From Modicisalibacter coralii (GTDB lineage: Bacteria; Pseudomonadota; Gammaproteobacteria; Pseudomonadales; Halomonadaceae): a DNA stretch of 64,000 bases. The translations under genes were made by a program, and so were the position numbers. How positions within the stretch are numbered: the stretch's first letter is position 1; the number at the start of each line of letters is the position of its first letter. The stretch covers positions 517-64,516 of the forward strand of contig NZ_QWBW01000007.1 in the NCBI RefSeq assembly GCF_004117855.1. The letters are read 5' to 3'. The notes beneath the pieces are model-generated. The model saw only the letters and a program-made list of their open reading frames with translations, was not told the origin of the DNA and did not search any database. Shown piece by piece: positions 18,570 to 26,807 of the stretch.

Positions 18570-19436
18570 TTGCCGGCCGACTTCCCGCCTCTGCTGTTGT
18601 GGCCGCTGGTCGCGGTGCTGGGCCTTTGCCTGGGTTCGTTCGTCAATGTGGTGATCGCCCGGCTGCCGCCGATGCTGATGCGCCAGTGGCACGAGGAAGC
18701 CTGTGCGGCACTGGAGCGCGACCCGGACCCGGAGGTGGCCGCCCTGCCCCGGGTCAACCTTCTCACCCCCGGCTCTCACTGCCCGCACTGCGCCTCGCCG
18801 ATCGCCTGGCACGACAACATCCCCCTGCTCGGCTATCTCAAGCGTCGCGGCCGCTGCGCCGGATGTCACCAGCCGATCAGCCCCCAGTATCCGCTGGTCG
18901 AGCTGGCCGGCGGCGTGCTGGCCGTGGCGGTGGTGGCGATCCATGGCGCCACGCCGGCGAGCCTGGCACTGATCGGCGCCTGCCTGACGCTGCTCGCCCT
19001 GGCGGTGATAGACCTGCGCACCCAGTTGCTTCCCGATCTGCTGACCCTGCCGCTGCTCTGGGCCGGCCTGCTCTATCAATGGCTGTTCCAGCCCCTGATG
19101 CTGGAAAGCGCGGTGCTCGGCGCGGTCGTCGGCTATCTGGTGCTCTGGGCCTTCTACTGGCTGTTCAAGCTGACCACCGGCAAGGAGGGCATGGGCTACG
19201 GCGATTTCAAGCTGCTCGCCGCGCTGGGCGCCTGGATGGGCTGGCAGATGCTGCCGCTGCTGCTGATTCTCTCGGCGGGCGTGGGCGCCGTGGTGGGCAT
19301 CGTCGCCCAACTCGTCATGCCCCGGCTGCGCGGCATGCCGATCCCCTTCGGCCCCTTCCTGGCCATGGCCGGGTGGATCGCGCTACTCTTCGGGGCGCCA
19401 CTGATCGCCGCCTACCAGTCGCTGCTGCTGGGCTGA
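18570..19436 (+). CDS. pilD: Prepilin peptidase / N-methyltransferase
   Basis: The start is a TTG preceded by TGAGGAG. The 288-residue membrane protein has the N-terminal methylase domain with the two zinc CxxC pairs (CPHCASP and CAGCHQP). The aspartic peptidase core has Asp in AVIDLRTQLLPD and the GxGD motif in GKEGMGYGDFKLL. It cleaves and methylates PilA and other class III pilins. It is followed by coaE and yacG, the conserved gammaproteobacterial order. In this genome it is separated from pilC by the TRAP/lyase cassette, so it needs its own promoter. Confidence 0.96.
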   Translation: MPADFPPLLLWPLVAVLGLCLGSFVNVVIARLPPMLMRQWHEEACAALERDPDPEVAALPRVNLLTPGSHCPHCASPIAWHDNIPLLGYLKRRGRCAGCHQPISPQYPLVELAGGVLAVAVVAIHGATPASLALIGACLTLLALAVIDLRTQLLPDLLTLPLLWAGLLYQWLFQPLMLESAVLGAVVGYLVLWAFYWLFKLTTGKEGMGYGDFKLLAALGAWMGWQMLPLLLILSAGVGAVVGIVAQLVMPRLRGMPIPFGPFLAMAGWIALLFGAPLIAAYQSLLLG

Positions 19437-19482
19437 CGTCCGGCCGCCGCGACGCCCCATCGGGAAGAACCAGAGGACAACC

Positions 19483-20124
19483 ATGCGCCAACCGCTGACC
19501 ATCGGCGTGACCGGCGGCATCGCTTCCGGCAAGAGCGCCGTGGCCCGCGCCTTCGCCGAGCTGGGGGTGCCCTGGGTCGACGCCGACGACGTCGCCCGCG
19601 AGGTGGTCGAGCCCGGCGAGCCAGCACTCGCCGAGATCACCGAACACTTCGGCCGCGGGGTCCTCGACGCCGAGGGCCGGCTCGACCGGCGGCGGCTGCG
19701 CGAGACGATCTTCGCCGAGCCCGACGAACGCGCCTGGCTGGAGTCGGTGACCCACCCGCGCATTCGCCAGCGGCTGCTGGCTCACCTCGAGCGCATGAGC
19801 GAGAGCGGCGCGCCCTATCATCTGCTGGTCTCGCCGCTGCTCTTCGAGTCGGGTCAGGCGGCCCTGGTCGACCGCTGCCTGGTGATCGACGTGCCGGAAG
19901 CCCTGCAGGTCGCGCGCACCACGGCGCGGGACACCGTGGACGAGGCACAGGCACGGGCGATCGTCGCCGCACAGATGCCCCGCGACGAGCGGCTGGCCAG
20001 GGCCGACGACGTGATCGACAATCAGGGCGATCTCGACGCCCTGCGGGCGCAGGTCGCCCGGCTCGATGCCCATTACCGGCAGCTCGCCGCTGCTTCCACT
20101 CAACGACCCGGTGACCCGTCATGA
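19483..20124 (+). CDS. coaE: Dephospho-CoA kinase
   Basis: CoaE phosphorylates the 3'-hydroxyl of dephospho-CoA, the last step of coenzyme A synthesis. The P-loop [17 protein letters not shown] is at the N-terminus, and the family motifs [15 protein letters not shown] and HPRIR follow. Its 213 residues match the family length. It overlaps yacG by 4 bp and follows pilD by 46 bp. Confidence 0.96.
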   Translation: MRQPLTIGVTGGIASGKSAVARAFAELGVPWVDADDVAREVVEPGEPALAEITEHFGRGVLDAEGRLDRRRLRETIFAEPDERAWLESVTHPRIRQRLLAHLERMSESGAPYHLLVSPLLFESGQAALVDRCLVIDVPEALQVARTTARDTVDEAQARAIVAAQMPRDERLARADDVIDNQGDLDALRAQVARLDAHYRQLAAASTQRPGDPS

Positions 20125-20357
20125 CCTCGGATGCCCGCGACGCCAAGCGTCCTCTCGAAGTCGCCTGCCCCCAATGCCGGACCCTTGTGGTATGGTCGGC
20201 CGACAACCCCTACCGGCCGTTCTGTTCCAAGCGCTGCCGGCTGATCGACCTCGGTGCCTGGGCCGACGAATCCCATCGCATCGCCGGCGAACCGGCGATG
20301 GACGAAGCCGATCTCGATGCCCTGATCGACCGCCTGGAGCGCGGCGGGCAGCAGTAA
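20121..20357 (+). CDS. yacG: DNA gyrase inhibitor / zinc-binding YacG
   Basis: This 78-residue protein has the four zinc cysteines of YacG (CPQC and CSKRC) followed by [15 protein letters not shown] and an acidic C-terminus. E. coli YacG binds GyrB and inhibits gyrase. It is coupled to coaE by a 4-bp overlap. The ATG sits inside the coaE end. Confidence 0.94.
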   Translation: MTSDARDAKRPLEVACPQCRTLVVWSADNPYRPFCSKRCRLIDLGAWADESHRIAGEPAMDEADLDALIDRLERGGQQ

Positions 20358-20461
20358 GCCCAAGCTCGCTCGAGCACTCAAGAAGCAAGTGAGAGGCGTG
20401 ACAGCGCTGCCCCGCGAGCGCCGTCAGAAACCGCGCTGGACGACGTGCGAGCGAAGCCGGA

Positions 20462-20516
20462 TGTTCGCCAGGGATGGCGAACAAGGCATGTCAGCACAGG
20501 GATGTGCGCACATGCC
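20462..20516. other. Paired hairpins with identical GGGA loops between yacG and prpD
   Basis: The first hairpin has a perfect 9-bp stem (TGTTCGCCA, loop GGGA, TGGCGAACA). Two nt later a nested hairpin has a 7-bp outer stem (GGCATGT with ACATGCC), a 3x3 internal loop, a 4-bp inner stem (CACA with TGTG) and again the loop GGGA. Two further hairpins follow at 20528-20543 (GCGCGC, AACG, GCGCGC) and 20551-20570. The plus strand is rich in GGA. This may be a dispersed multi-hairpin repeat, or an RNA that presents GGA to a CsrA/RsmA-type protein; the sequence alone does not decide. The whole 285-bp spacer otherwise holds no gene. Confidence 0.6.
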
Positions 20517-20595
20517 GCTCGGCGGGAGCGCGCAACGGCGCGCCAGGAATTCGCGGTTTCGAGGCCGCGAGCGGGTCAGCGCAGTGAAAAGCCAA

Positions 20596-20622
20596 CGAGG
20601 AGAGGCAAGCCGCGTCTCCTCG
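20596..20622 (-). terminator. Probable terminator after prpD
   Basis: An 8-bp perfect stem (CGAGGAGA with TCTCCTCG) and an 11-nt loop lie 21 nt past the prpD stop. On the minus strand the sequence TTGGCTTTTC follows. It lies between convergent yacG and prpD. Confidence 0.6.
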
Positions 20623-20642
20623 AAAGCTCCGTGATCACTTCG

Positions 20643-22127
20643 TCAGATCACGAACAGATCCATGAAGGCATGCACCGGCGTGCTCTCGAGACGGGCCTGG
20701 TCCTTGCACAGCGCGAAGATCCGCTCGCTGCGCCCGGCCGGGAAACGCGTCGCCAGATTGGCCTTGAACTTGGCCTCGAGCAGCGGAATGCCCTCCTCCC
20801 GACGCCGGCGGTGTCCGACCGGATACTCCACCGCCACCTTCTCGGTCTTGCTGCCGTCGGTGAAGAACACCTGCAACGCATTGGCGATCGAGCGCTTGTC
20901 CGCCTCCAGGTACTCGCGGGTGTAGCGCTCGTCCTCCTCGACCACCATCTTCTCGCGCAGCTCGTCGATGATCGGGTTGGCCGCGTGGAAGGTATCCTCG
21001 TAGTGCTCGGCGGTCAGGTTGCCGAACGCCAGCGGCACGGCGGTCATGTACTGCAGGCAGTGGTCGCGGTCCGCCGGATTGGCCAGTTCGCCGACCTTGG
21101 AGATGATGCGGATCGCCGACTCATGGGTGGTGATGACGATCTTGTCGATCTCGCCGAGCCGGTCCTTGACCTCGGGATGCAGCCGAACCGCGGCCTCGCA
21201 GGCGGTCTGCGAATGGAACTCCGCCGGGAAGGAGATCTTGAACAGCACGTTCTCCATCACGTAGGTGCCGTAATCCTGCGGCAGGTTGAAGCGGCGCTGA
21301 TCCTCCGGCTTGAGCTTCTGGTCCTTGTTGGTCTTCGAGAACAGCACGTCGTAGAAGCCCCACTGCGGCGCGGAGAGCACGCCGGGGATGCCCATCTCGC
21401 CGCGCAGGGCGATGTCGGCCAGGCGCACCGCCCGCGAGGTGGCGTCGCCCGCCGCCCAGGACTTGCGCGACCCGGCGTTGGGCGCATGGCGGTAGGTGCG
21501 CAGCGACTGGCCATCGACGAAGGCATGCGACAGCGCCGACAGCAACTGCTCGCGGTCGGCGCCCATCAGCTTGGCTACCACCGCGGTGGAAGCGACCTTG
21601 ACCAGCACCACGTGGTCGAGCCCCACGCGGTTGAAGGAGTTTTCCAGCGCGATCACCCCCTGGATCTCGTGGGCCATGATCATCGCCTCGAGGACGTCGC
21701 GCATGCTCAAGGGCGCCAGCCCCTCGGCGACACGTTTCTGCGACAGATGATCGGCGACGGCGAGGATGCCGCCCAGGTTGTCGGAGGGGTGGCCCCACTC
21801 GGCGGCCAGCCAGGTGTCGTTGTAGTCCAGCCAGCGAATGATCGCGCCGATGTCCCAGGCCGCCTTGACCGGGTCGAGACGCAACTGGGTACCCGGCACC
21901 CGCGCGCCATGGGGCACCACGGTGCCCTCGACGACCGGGCCGAGGTGCTTGGTGCATTCGGGGAAGCGCAGCGCCAGCAGGCCGCAACCCAGGGTATCCA
22001 TCAGGCAGTTGCGGGCGGTGTCCAGGGCTTCCTGACTGTCGATCCGGTAGCCGAGCACATAGTCGGCGATCTGCTGGAGTTCGGCGTCGTAATCCGGACG
22101 CTGGTTCTGTTCGACGTTGGCGCTCAT
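20643..22127 (-). CDS. prpD: 2-methylcitrate dehydratase
   Basis: PrpD dehydrates 2-methylcitrate to 2-methyl-cis-aconitate in propionate breakdown. The 494-residue protein is of the MmgE/PrpD fold with family stretches [40 protein letters not shown] and [20 protein letters not shown]. The presence of prpD suggests the cofactor-independent route rather than AcnD/PrpF, and no acnD or prpF is in the window. AAGGAACCAAG precedes the ATG. It follows prpC after a 122-bp spacer with a REP pair. Confidence 0.95.
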   Translation of the reverse strand: MSANVEQNQRPDYDAELQQIADYVLGYRIDSQEALDTARNCLMDTLGCGLLALRFPECTKHLGPVVEGTVVPHGARVPGTQLRLDPVKAAWDIGAIIRWLDYNDTWLAAEWGHPSDNLGGILAVADHLSQKRVAEGLAPLSMRDVLEAMIMAHEIQGVIALENSFNRVGLDHVVLVKVASTAVVAKLMGADREQLLSALSHAFVDGQSLRTYRHAPNAGSRKSWAAGDATSRAVRLADIALRGEMGIPGVLSAPQWGFYDVLFSKTNKDQKLKPEDQRRFNLPQDYGTYVMENVLFKISFPAEFHSQTACEAAVRLHPEVKDRLGEIDKIVITTHESAIRIISKVGELANPADRDHCLQYMTAVPLAFGNLTAEHYEDTFHAANPIIDELREKMVVEEDERYTREYLEADKRSIANALQVFFTDGSKTEKVAVEYPVGHRRRREEGIPLLEAKFKANLATRFPAGRSERIFALCKDQARLESTPVHAFMDLFVI

Positions 22128-22172
22128 CTTGGTTCCTTGGATTCGTTCTTGTCACCGGGCTTGTCCCGGTCC

Positions 22173-22233
22173 GTGGGAGGGAACTCGTTCCCGACTGCCG
22201 CCGGCACTCGATCGCGAATAAATTCACTCCCAC
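22173..22233. repeat. Inverted REP pair (BIME) between prpC and prpD
   Basis: Two 23-bp units face each other: GTGGGAGGGAACTCGTTCCC (plus strand, from 22173) and GTGGGAGTGAATTTATTCGC (minus strand, from 22233), identical at 17 of 23 positions. Each holds a short internal palindrome (GGGAACTCGTTCCC; GAATTTATTC). Their GTGGGAG ends pair with each other. A further hairpin ACCGGG-CTTGT-CCCGGT lies at 22154-22170. The form matches RAYT-linked REP elements of Pseudomonas and relatives. In an operon it would protect or segment the mRNA. Confidence 0.78.
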
Positions 22234-22249
22234 TGACTAGTTCAGCGGA

Positions 22250-23377
22250 TCACTTGCGCTGCTCGATCGGCAGCCATTCCTGCTTCTCCGGCCCGGTGTA
22301 GTCGGCACTCGGGCGGATGATGCGGTTGTTCTCACGCTGCTCGAAGACGTGCGCGCACCAGCCGGTCAGCCGCGAACAGACGAAGATCGGCGTGAACAGC
22401 TTGGTGGGGATGCCCATGAAGTGGTAGGCGCTGGCATGGAAGAAGTCGGCGTTGCAGAACAGCTTCTTCTCGCGCCACATCACGGCCTCGCAGCGCTCCG
22501 ACACCGCGTAGAGACGCTGGTCGCCGACGTCCTCGGCCAGACGCTTCGACCAATGCTTGATGATGGCGTTACGCGGGTCGGAGTCGCGGTAGATGGCATG
22601 GCCGAAGCCCATGATCTTCTCCTTGCGCTCGAGCTTGCCGAGAATCTCGCGTTCCGCTTCGTCGGGGGTCCGCCAGTCCTCGATCATCGCCATCGCCGCC
22701 TCGTTGGCACCGCCGTGAAGCGGGCCGCGCAGGGTGCCGATGGCCCCGGTCACGCAGCTGTGGATGTCGGACAGGGTCGAGGCGCAGACACGGGCGGTGA
22801 AGGTCGAGGCGTTGAACTCGTGCTCGGCATAGAGAATCAGCGAGACGTTCATCACTCGCGCGTGCAGCTCGGAGGCCGGCTTGCCGTGCAGCAGGTGCAG
22901 GAAGTGCCCGCCCACCGAGTCGTCGTCGGTCTCGGTGTCGATACGCACGCCGTCGTGGGAGTAGCGGTACCAGTAGTTGATGATCGACGGGAAGGCCGCC
23001 AGCATGCGATCGCTCTGGTCCTGCTGCTCGTCGAAGCTTTCCTCGGTCTCGAGGTTGCCGAGCATCGAGGCCCCGGTGCGCATCACGTCCATGGGGTGGG
23101 CGTCGGCGGGGATCTGCTCGAGCACCGCCTTGAGCGGCCCGGGCAGACCGCGCAGGGTCTTGAGCTTGGCGACGTAGGCATCCAGCTCACTCTGGTTGGG
23201 CAGCTTGCCCTTGAGCAGCAGGTAGGCGACCTCCTCGAAGCGGGCGTGCTCGGCCAGGTCGTGAATGTCGTAACCGCGATAGGTCAGGCCCGAGCCTTCC
23301 TTGCCGACGGTACACAGCGCGGTGCTGCCGGCACTCTGGCCACGCAGCCCGGCGGTGTTGGGGGTCTTCTCTGCCAT
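22250..23377 (-). CDS. prpC: 2-methylcitrate synthase
   Basis: PrpC condenses propionyl-CoA with oxaloacetate. The 375-residue protein is a short-form (type I) citrate synthase. The catalytic His residues are in GPLHGGANEAA and GFGHAIYRDSDPR, and the catalytic Asp region is near PTKLFTPIFVCSRLTGWCAH. The N-terminal GLRGQSAGSTALCTVGKEGS is typical of PrpC rather than GltA. AAGGAGACACGTC gives a strong ribosome-binding site. Confidence 0.95.
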   Translation of the reverse strand: MAEKTPNTAGLRGQSAGSTALCTVGKEGSGLTYRGYDIHDLAEHARFEEVAYLLLKGKLPNQSELDAYVAKLKTLRGLPGPLKAVLEQIPADAHPMDVMRTGASMLGNLETEESFDEQQDQSDRMLAAFPSIINYWYRYSHDGVRIDTETDDDSVGGHFLHLLHGKPASELHARVMNVSLILYAEHEFNASTFTARVCASTLSDIHSCVTGAIGTLRGPLHGGANEAAMAMIEDWRTPDEAEREILGKLERKEKIMGFGHAIYRDSDPRNAIIKHWSKRLAEDVGDQRLYAVSERCEAVMWREKKLFCNADFFHASAYHFMGIPTKLFTPIFVCSRLTGWCAHVFEQRENNRIIRPSADYTGPEKQEWLPIEQRK

Positions 23378-23456
23378 GACGTGTCTCCTTGCCGCTTTGT
23401 AGTGATGTACACCAATGTTATCGCCCGTGGCCGGGGTACTCCGAGGGCAAGCCTCC

Positions 23457-23570
23457 GCGAGGGCGCTGTAAACCCATCCTTGGGCGCTACTTTTGCCATC
23501 TGACCGCCATGGATGGCGGAAATGCCGGAATGGAAAGGAACACTTTCCGGCCTTGGCAAAAGACCCTCGC
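23457..23570. other. Cloverleaf-like folded element between prpB and prpC
   Basis: Nested complementary segments define it: an outer 7-bp helix (GCGAGGG 23457-23463 with CCCTCGC 23564-23570), a small arm CCCA-TCCT-TGGG (23473-23484), and a perfect 9-bp helix (CTTTTGCCA 23490-23498 with TGGCAAAAG 23554-23562). The 9-bp helix encloses two arms: CCGCCAT-GG-ATGGCGG (23504-23519) and a 7-bp stem GCCGGAA with TTCCGGC (23524-23551). The 9-bp helix ends one nucleotide before the outer helix closes. It fills half of the 267-bp prpB-prpC spacer. It may be a dispersed repeat or an RNA element of the prp transcript; its active strand is unknown. Confidence 0.7.
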
Positions 23571-23644
23571 TTCGCCTTGCCCCGGCACCGGACATTGTCG
23601 GGGTCGATAAGGAACTCCTGGCACGGCCGGAGCCGCTCCCTCCA

Positions 23645-24523
23645 TCATTCCTGCTCGAACAGTTCGTCGAGCTTGCGCTCGAAGGCATGGTAGTCGAGGA
23701 AGTCGTAGAGTTCGTCGCGGGTCTGCATCCTGCCGACGACATCATGCTGATGCCCCTTGTCGTGGATGCTGCGATAGACCTCCAGCGCCGCGGCGTTCAT
23801 GGCACGAAACGCCGACAGCGGATAGAGCACCATGCGGCAGCCGACCTCGCCCAGCTCCTGCTGTGTGAACAACGGCGTGGCGCCGAACTCGGTGATATTG
23901 GCGAGAATCGGGGCGTCAATGGCCTCACAGAAGGCGCGATAATCGTCGAGCGTGTGCACCGCCTCGGCGAAGATCGCGTCGGCGCCGGCCTCGACGCAGG
24001 CGTTGGCGCGGTCGATGGCGGCCTCGAGCCCTTCCTTCTGGAAGGCGTCGGTCCGCGCGATCAGGTAGAAGTCCGGATCGAGCCGGGCGTCCGCCGCAGC
24101 CTTGATGCGATCGACCATTTCCTGCCTGGAGACGATCGCCTTGTTGGGGCGATGACCGCAGCGCTTCTGCGCCACTTGATCCTCGATGTGCACCGCGGCG
24201 ACGCCGGCCCGGCCCATCTCCTTGATGGTGCGGGCGATGTTGAAGGCCCCGCCCCAGCCGGTATCGATGTCGACCAGCAGCGGCACGTCGGTAGCGCCGG
24301 TAATACGATGAGCGTCCTCGACCACGTCATTCATGGTGGTCATGCCCAGATCCGGCAGGCCGAACGAGGCATTGGCGACGCCGCCGCCGGAGAGATAGAT
24401 GGCCTGGTGCCCGACCTTGCCGGCCATCAGCGCCGTGTAGGCATTGATGGTGCCGACGATGGGCAGCGGCCGGTTGGCGTCGAGTGCGGCGCGAAAGCGC
24501 GCCCCGGGGGTGAGTCGGGTCAT
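23645..24523 (-). CDS. prpB: 2-methylisocitrate lyase
   Basis: PrpB splits 2-methylisocitrate into pyruvate and succinate. The ATG at 24523 is preceded by AGAGGAAAACGTC and overlaps the stop of the GntR gene (ATGA); the 82 upstream codons of the open frame belong to the antisense of gntR. The 292-residue product carries the ICL/PEPM superfamily motif KRCGHRPNK with the catalytic Cys (near residue 125), the metal-site region [11 protein letters not shown], and [18 protein letters not shown] near the N-terminus. Length matches E. coli PrpB (296). Confidence 0.95.
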   Translation of the reverse strand: MTRLTPGARFRAALDANRPLPIVGTINAYTALMAGKVGHQAIYLSGGGVANASFGLPDLGMTTMNDVVEDAHRITGATDVPLLVDIDTGWGGAFNIARTIKEMGRAGVAAVHIEDQVAQKRCGHRPNKAIVSRQEMVDRIKAAADARLDPDFYLIARTDAFQKEGLEAAIDRANACVEAGADAIFAEAVHTLDDYRAFCEAIDAPILANITEFGATPLFTQQELGEVGCRMVLYPLSAFRAMNAAALEVYRSIHDKGHQHDVVGRMQTRDELYDFLDYHAFERKLDELFEQE

Positions 24524-25242
24524 GACGTTTTCCTCTGGATGGGGGCGACGGGGCTGTCGGCTTCCTGCTCGAGCACGGCGGCGTAGCGCTCGGCGACGTT
24601 CTCGCGCGAGGCACTGACGTGGCGGCGCATCAGCAGTTCGGCGAGTTCCTCGTCGCCGGCCTCGATGGCGTCGACGATGCGGTGGTGCTCGACGAAGGCA
24701 CGGTGCGGCCGCGCCCCGCTGGCGCTGAACTGGGTCCGGTAGAGCCGCACCAGGTAATAGAGATCGTCGCACAGCAACGTCATCAGCATGCGGTTATGGC
24801 TGCCCTGGACGATGCGATAGTGAAAGTCGAGATCGCCCTCGCGCTGGTAATAGGCCTCGCCCCGGGACAGGTCGCTCTGGCGTTCGTGGACGGCGAGCAC
24901 CTCGCGCAGCCCGGCGATCTCCTCGGCGGTCATGTGACGGGCGGCAAGCCGGGCGGCCATGCTCTCCATCGCCTCGCGCACGTCGAACAGCTCGAGCAGT
25001 TCGCGCATCGAGAGCTTGACCACCCGGGCACCGACATGCGGAACGCGCTCGATCAGGCGATGGGTCTCCAGGCGACGCATCGCCTCGCGCAACGGCCCGC
25101 GCGAAATGCCATAGGTCTTGGCCAGCCCCGGCTCGGTGATCTTGGTGCCAGGCGCCAGTTCGCCGCGTACGATGGCGTCCTGGAGCTGGTTGAACACCCG
25201 CTCGGCCAGGGTACGGACTTCGGGGACACTGTTGTCCTGCAT
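24520..25242 (-). CDS. GntR-family (FadR/FCD) regulator of the prp genes
   Basis: This 240-residue protein has an N-terminal winged helix ([20 protein letters not shown], ..., [20 protein letters not shown]) and a C-terminal FCD domain with the usual Asp/His ligand-site residues ([29 protein letters not shown]). It is translationally coupled to prpB by a 4-bp overlap and lies 13 bp downstream of a perfect 12-bp palindrome, so it probably autoregulates its own prp operon. Many gammaproteobacteria use GntR-type regulators rather than the sigma-54 activator PrpR for this operon. The ligand is likely a methylcitrate-cycle intermediate; that is inference. Confidence 0.92.
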   Translation of the reverse strand: MQDNSVPEVRTLAERVFNQLQDAIVRGELAPGTKITEPGLAKTYGISRGPLREAMRRLETHRLIERVPHVGARVVKLSMRELLELFDVREAMESMAARLAARHMTAEEIAGLREVLAVHERQSDLSRGEAYYQREGDLDFHYRIVQGSHNRMLMTLLCDDLYYLVRLYRTQFSASGARPHRAFVEHHRIVDAIEAGDEELAELLMRRHVSASRENVAERYAAVLEQEADSPVAPIQRKTS

Positions 25243-25254
25243 GGGTTGCCTGCC

Positions 25255-25266
25255 ATTGTCGACAAT
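25255..25266. promoter_or_regulatory. prp operator, ATTGTCGACAAT
   Basis: A perfect 12-bp palindrome lies 13 bp before the gntR start. A near-identical copy occurs 118 bp away at 25373. A FadR-type GntR repressor binding at its own promoter is the simplest reading. Confidence 0.75.
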
Positions 25267-25372
25267 TCACGGATTTCTGCACTCTAGACAGCTGGCCCCG
25301 AGCCGTCAACATCCCATTGCCCTTCGTCCCGTTCGCCTTTGGGCGTAGGTGGGTGTCCGGCCTCGGCGCCTG

Positions 25373-25384
25373 ATTGTCGACAAC
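25373..25384. promoter_or_regulatory. Second ATTGTCGACAAC operator copy, upstream of pabB
   Basis: The sequence ATTGTCGACAAC matches the palindrome at 25255 at 11 of 12 bases. It lies 77 bp before the pabB ATG and about 130 bp before the prp regulator gene. Two sites could allow looping, or extend the regulator's control to pabB. Confidence 0.68.
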
Positions 25385-25460
25385 GCCCCCGCCCGTCAAC
25401 CATCGGCGCCGCCGTGATGACACTGATAGACTATGCCTTCGTTCTGTCAGGCCGTTTCGC

Positions 25461-26807
25461 ATGACCACCCGACTCGACATCGTCCCCCTGCCCTATCACG
25501 GCGACCCAACGATCCGCTTCGAGGCACTGCGCCGGCGTCCGGGGGCCGTGCTGCTCGACAGCGGCAAGCCCCATGGCCCCGGCGGACGCTACGACATCCT
25601 GTCCAGCGACCCTCGGGCACGCTTCGAGGTGGACGCCGAGGGGCGCGTCTACAGCGACAGCGGGCTGGCCCTGCCCGACGCTCCCTTCGCCGCCCAGCAG
25701 GCCCTGCTCGACAGCCTGGATATCCAGGCTCCGCCAAGTCACCTGCCCTTTCTCGGCGGCCTGATCGGCTACTGGGGTTACGATCTCAACCGGCGCCTGG
25801 CGCCGCTGGCGGGCCGCGCACGCCCCGCCACCACGCTGCCCCACTGCCGGCTGGGGCTCTACGACTGGGCGCTCATCGAGGATCACCAGCGGCACGAGGC
25901 CTGGCTGGTGGCCAGCGCGGCGCGGCGCGACGAGGTACTGGCCTGGCTGGCCGAGCCGGCGCCGGCCGAGGACGACTTCGCCCTCACCGGCCCCTTCACC
26001 GCCGAACTCGATCGCGCCGACTACGGCCGGCGCTTTCGCCGCGTGCAGGCCTATATCCGCGCCGGCGACTGCTACCAGATCAACCTCACCCAGCGCTTCA
26101 GCGCCGCGTACCGGGGCAGCCTCTGGCAGGCCTATCGTCGCCTGCGCCGGGCCACGCCGACGCCCTACGGCGGCTTCCTCGCCTGGGACGACAAGGCCGT
26201 GCTCTCGGTCTCGCCGGAGCGTTTCGTCGAGGTCAGCGAGGGCCGCGTCGAGACCCGACCGATCAAGGGCACCCGACCCCGCGGCGACACGCCCGAGGCG
26301 GACCGGCGCCACGCCGAGGCGCTGCTGGACAGCCTCAAGGACCGTGCCGAGAACGTGATGATCGTCGATCTGCTGCGCAACGATCTGGGCCGCGTGTGCC
26401 GCCCCGGCAGCGTGCGGGTGCCGCAGTTGTGCGGCCTGGAGAGCTATGCCAACGTGCACCATCTGGTCAGCGTGGTGTGCGGCGAACTCGCCGACGGCCA
26501 TGCGGCGCTCGACCTGCTGGCCGCGGCCTTCCCCGGCGGCTCGATCACCGGCGCGCCCAAGGTCCGGGCGATGCAGATCATCGACGAACTCGAGCCCTGC
26601 CAGCGCAGTGTCTATTGCGGCAGCCTGGGCTACGTGGACGTGCGCGGCCACATGGATACCTCGATCGCGATTCGTACCGTCATCGCCGATGCCGGACGCC
26701 TGCATGTCTGGGGCGGCGGCGGGCTGGTCGCCGATTCCGACGAGGAAGCCGAGTACCAGGAGTCGCTGACCAAGATCGGTCGACTGAAGGATGCCCTGGC
26801 CCGATGA
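25461..26807 (+). CDS. pabB: Aminodeoxychorismate synthase component I
   Basis: PabB aminates chorismate to 4-amino-4-deoxychorismate for folate synthesis, using ammonia from a separate PabA. The 448-residue protein has the chorismate-binding domain in its C-terminal two thirds: IRAGDCYQINLTQRF, SPERFVEVSEGRVETRPIKG, LLRNDLGRVCRPGSV, and FPGGSITGAPKVRAMQIIDE. The PIKGTRPRG motif has the Lys typical of PabB. I chose the ATG at 25461; the frame is open 29 codons further upstream but into the operator region. The stop overlaps the permease start (ATGA). Confidence 0.94.
   Translation: MTTRLDIVPLPYHGDPTIRFEALRRRPGAVLLDSGKPHGPGGRYDILSSDPRARFEVDAEGRVYSDSGLALPDAPFAAQQALLDSLDIQAPPSHLPFLGGLIGYWGYDLNRRLAPLAGRARPATTLPHCRLGLYDWALIEDHQRHEAWLVASAARRDEVLAWLAEPAPAEDDFALTGPFTAELDRADYGRRFRRVQAYIRAGDCYQINLTQRFSAAYRGSLWQAYRRLRRATPTPYGGFLAWDDKAVLSVSPERFVEVSEGRVETRPIKGTRPRGDTPEADRRHAEALLDSLKDRAENVMIVDLLRNDLGRVCRPGSVRVPQLCGLESYANVHHLVSVVCGELADGHAALDLLAAAFPGGSITGAPKVRAMQIIDELEPCQRSVYCGSLGYVDVRGHMDTSIAIRTVIADAGRLHVWGGGGLVADSDEEAEYQESLTKIGRLKDALAR

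Noticed and set aside
20445-22301. A plus-strand open frame of about 618 codons across the yacG-prpD spacer
   Set aside because: It lies over prpD antisense and the hairpin array and shows no domain; prpD is clearly the coding strand.
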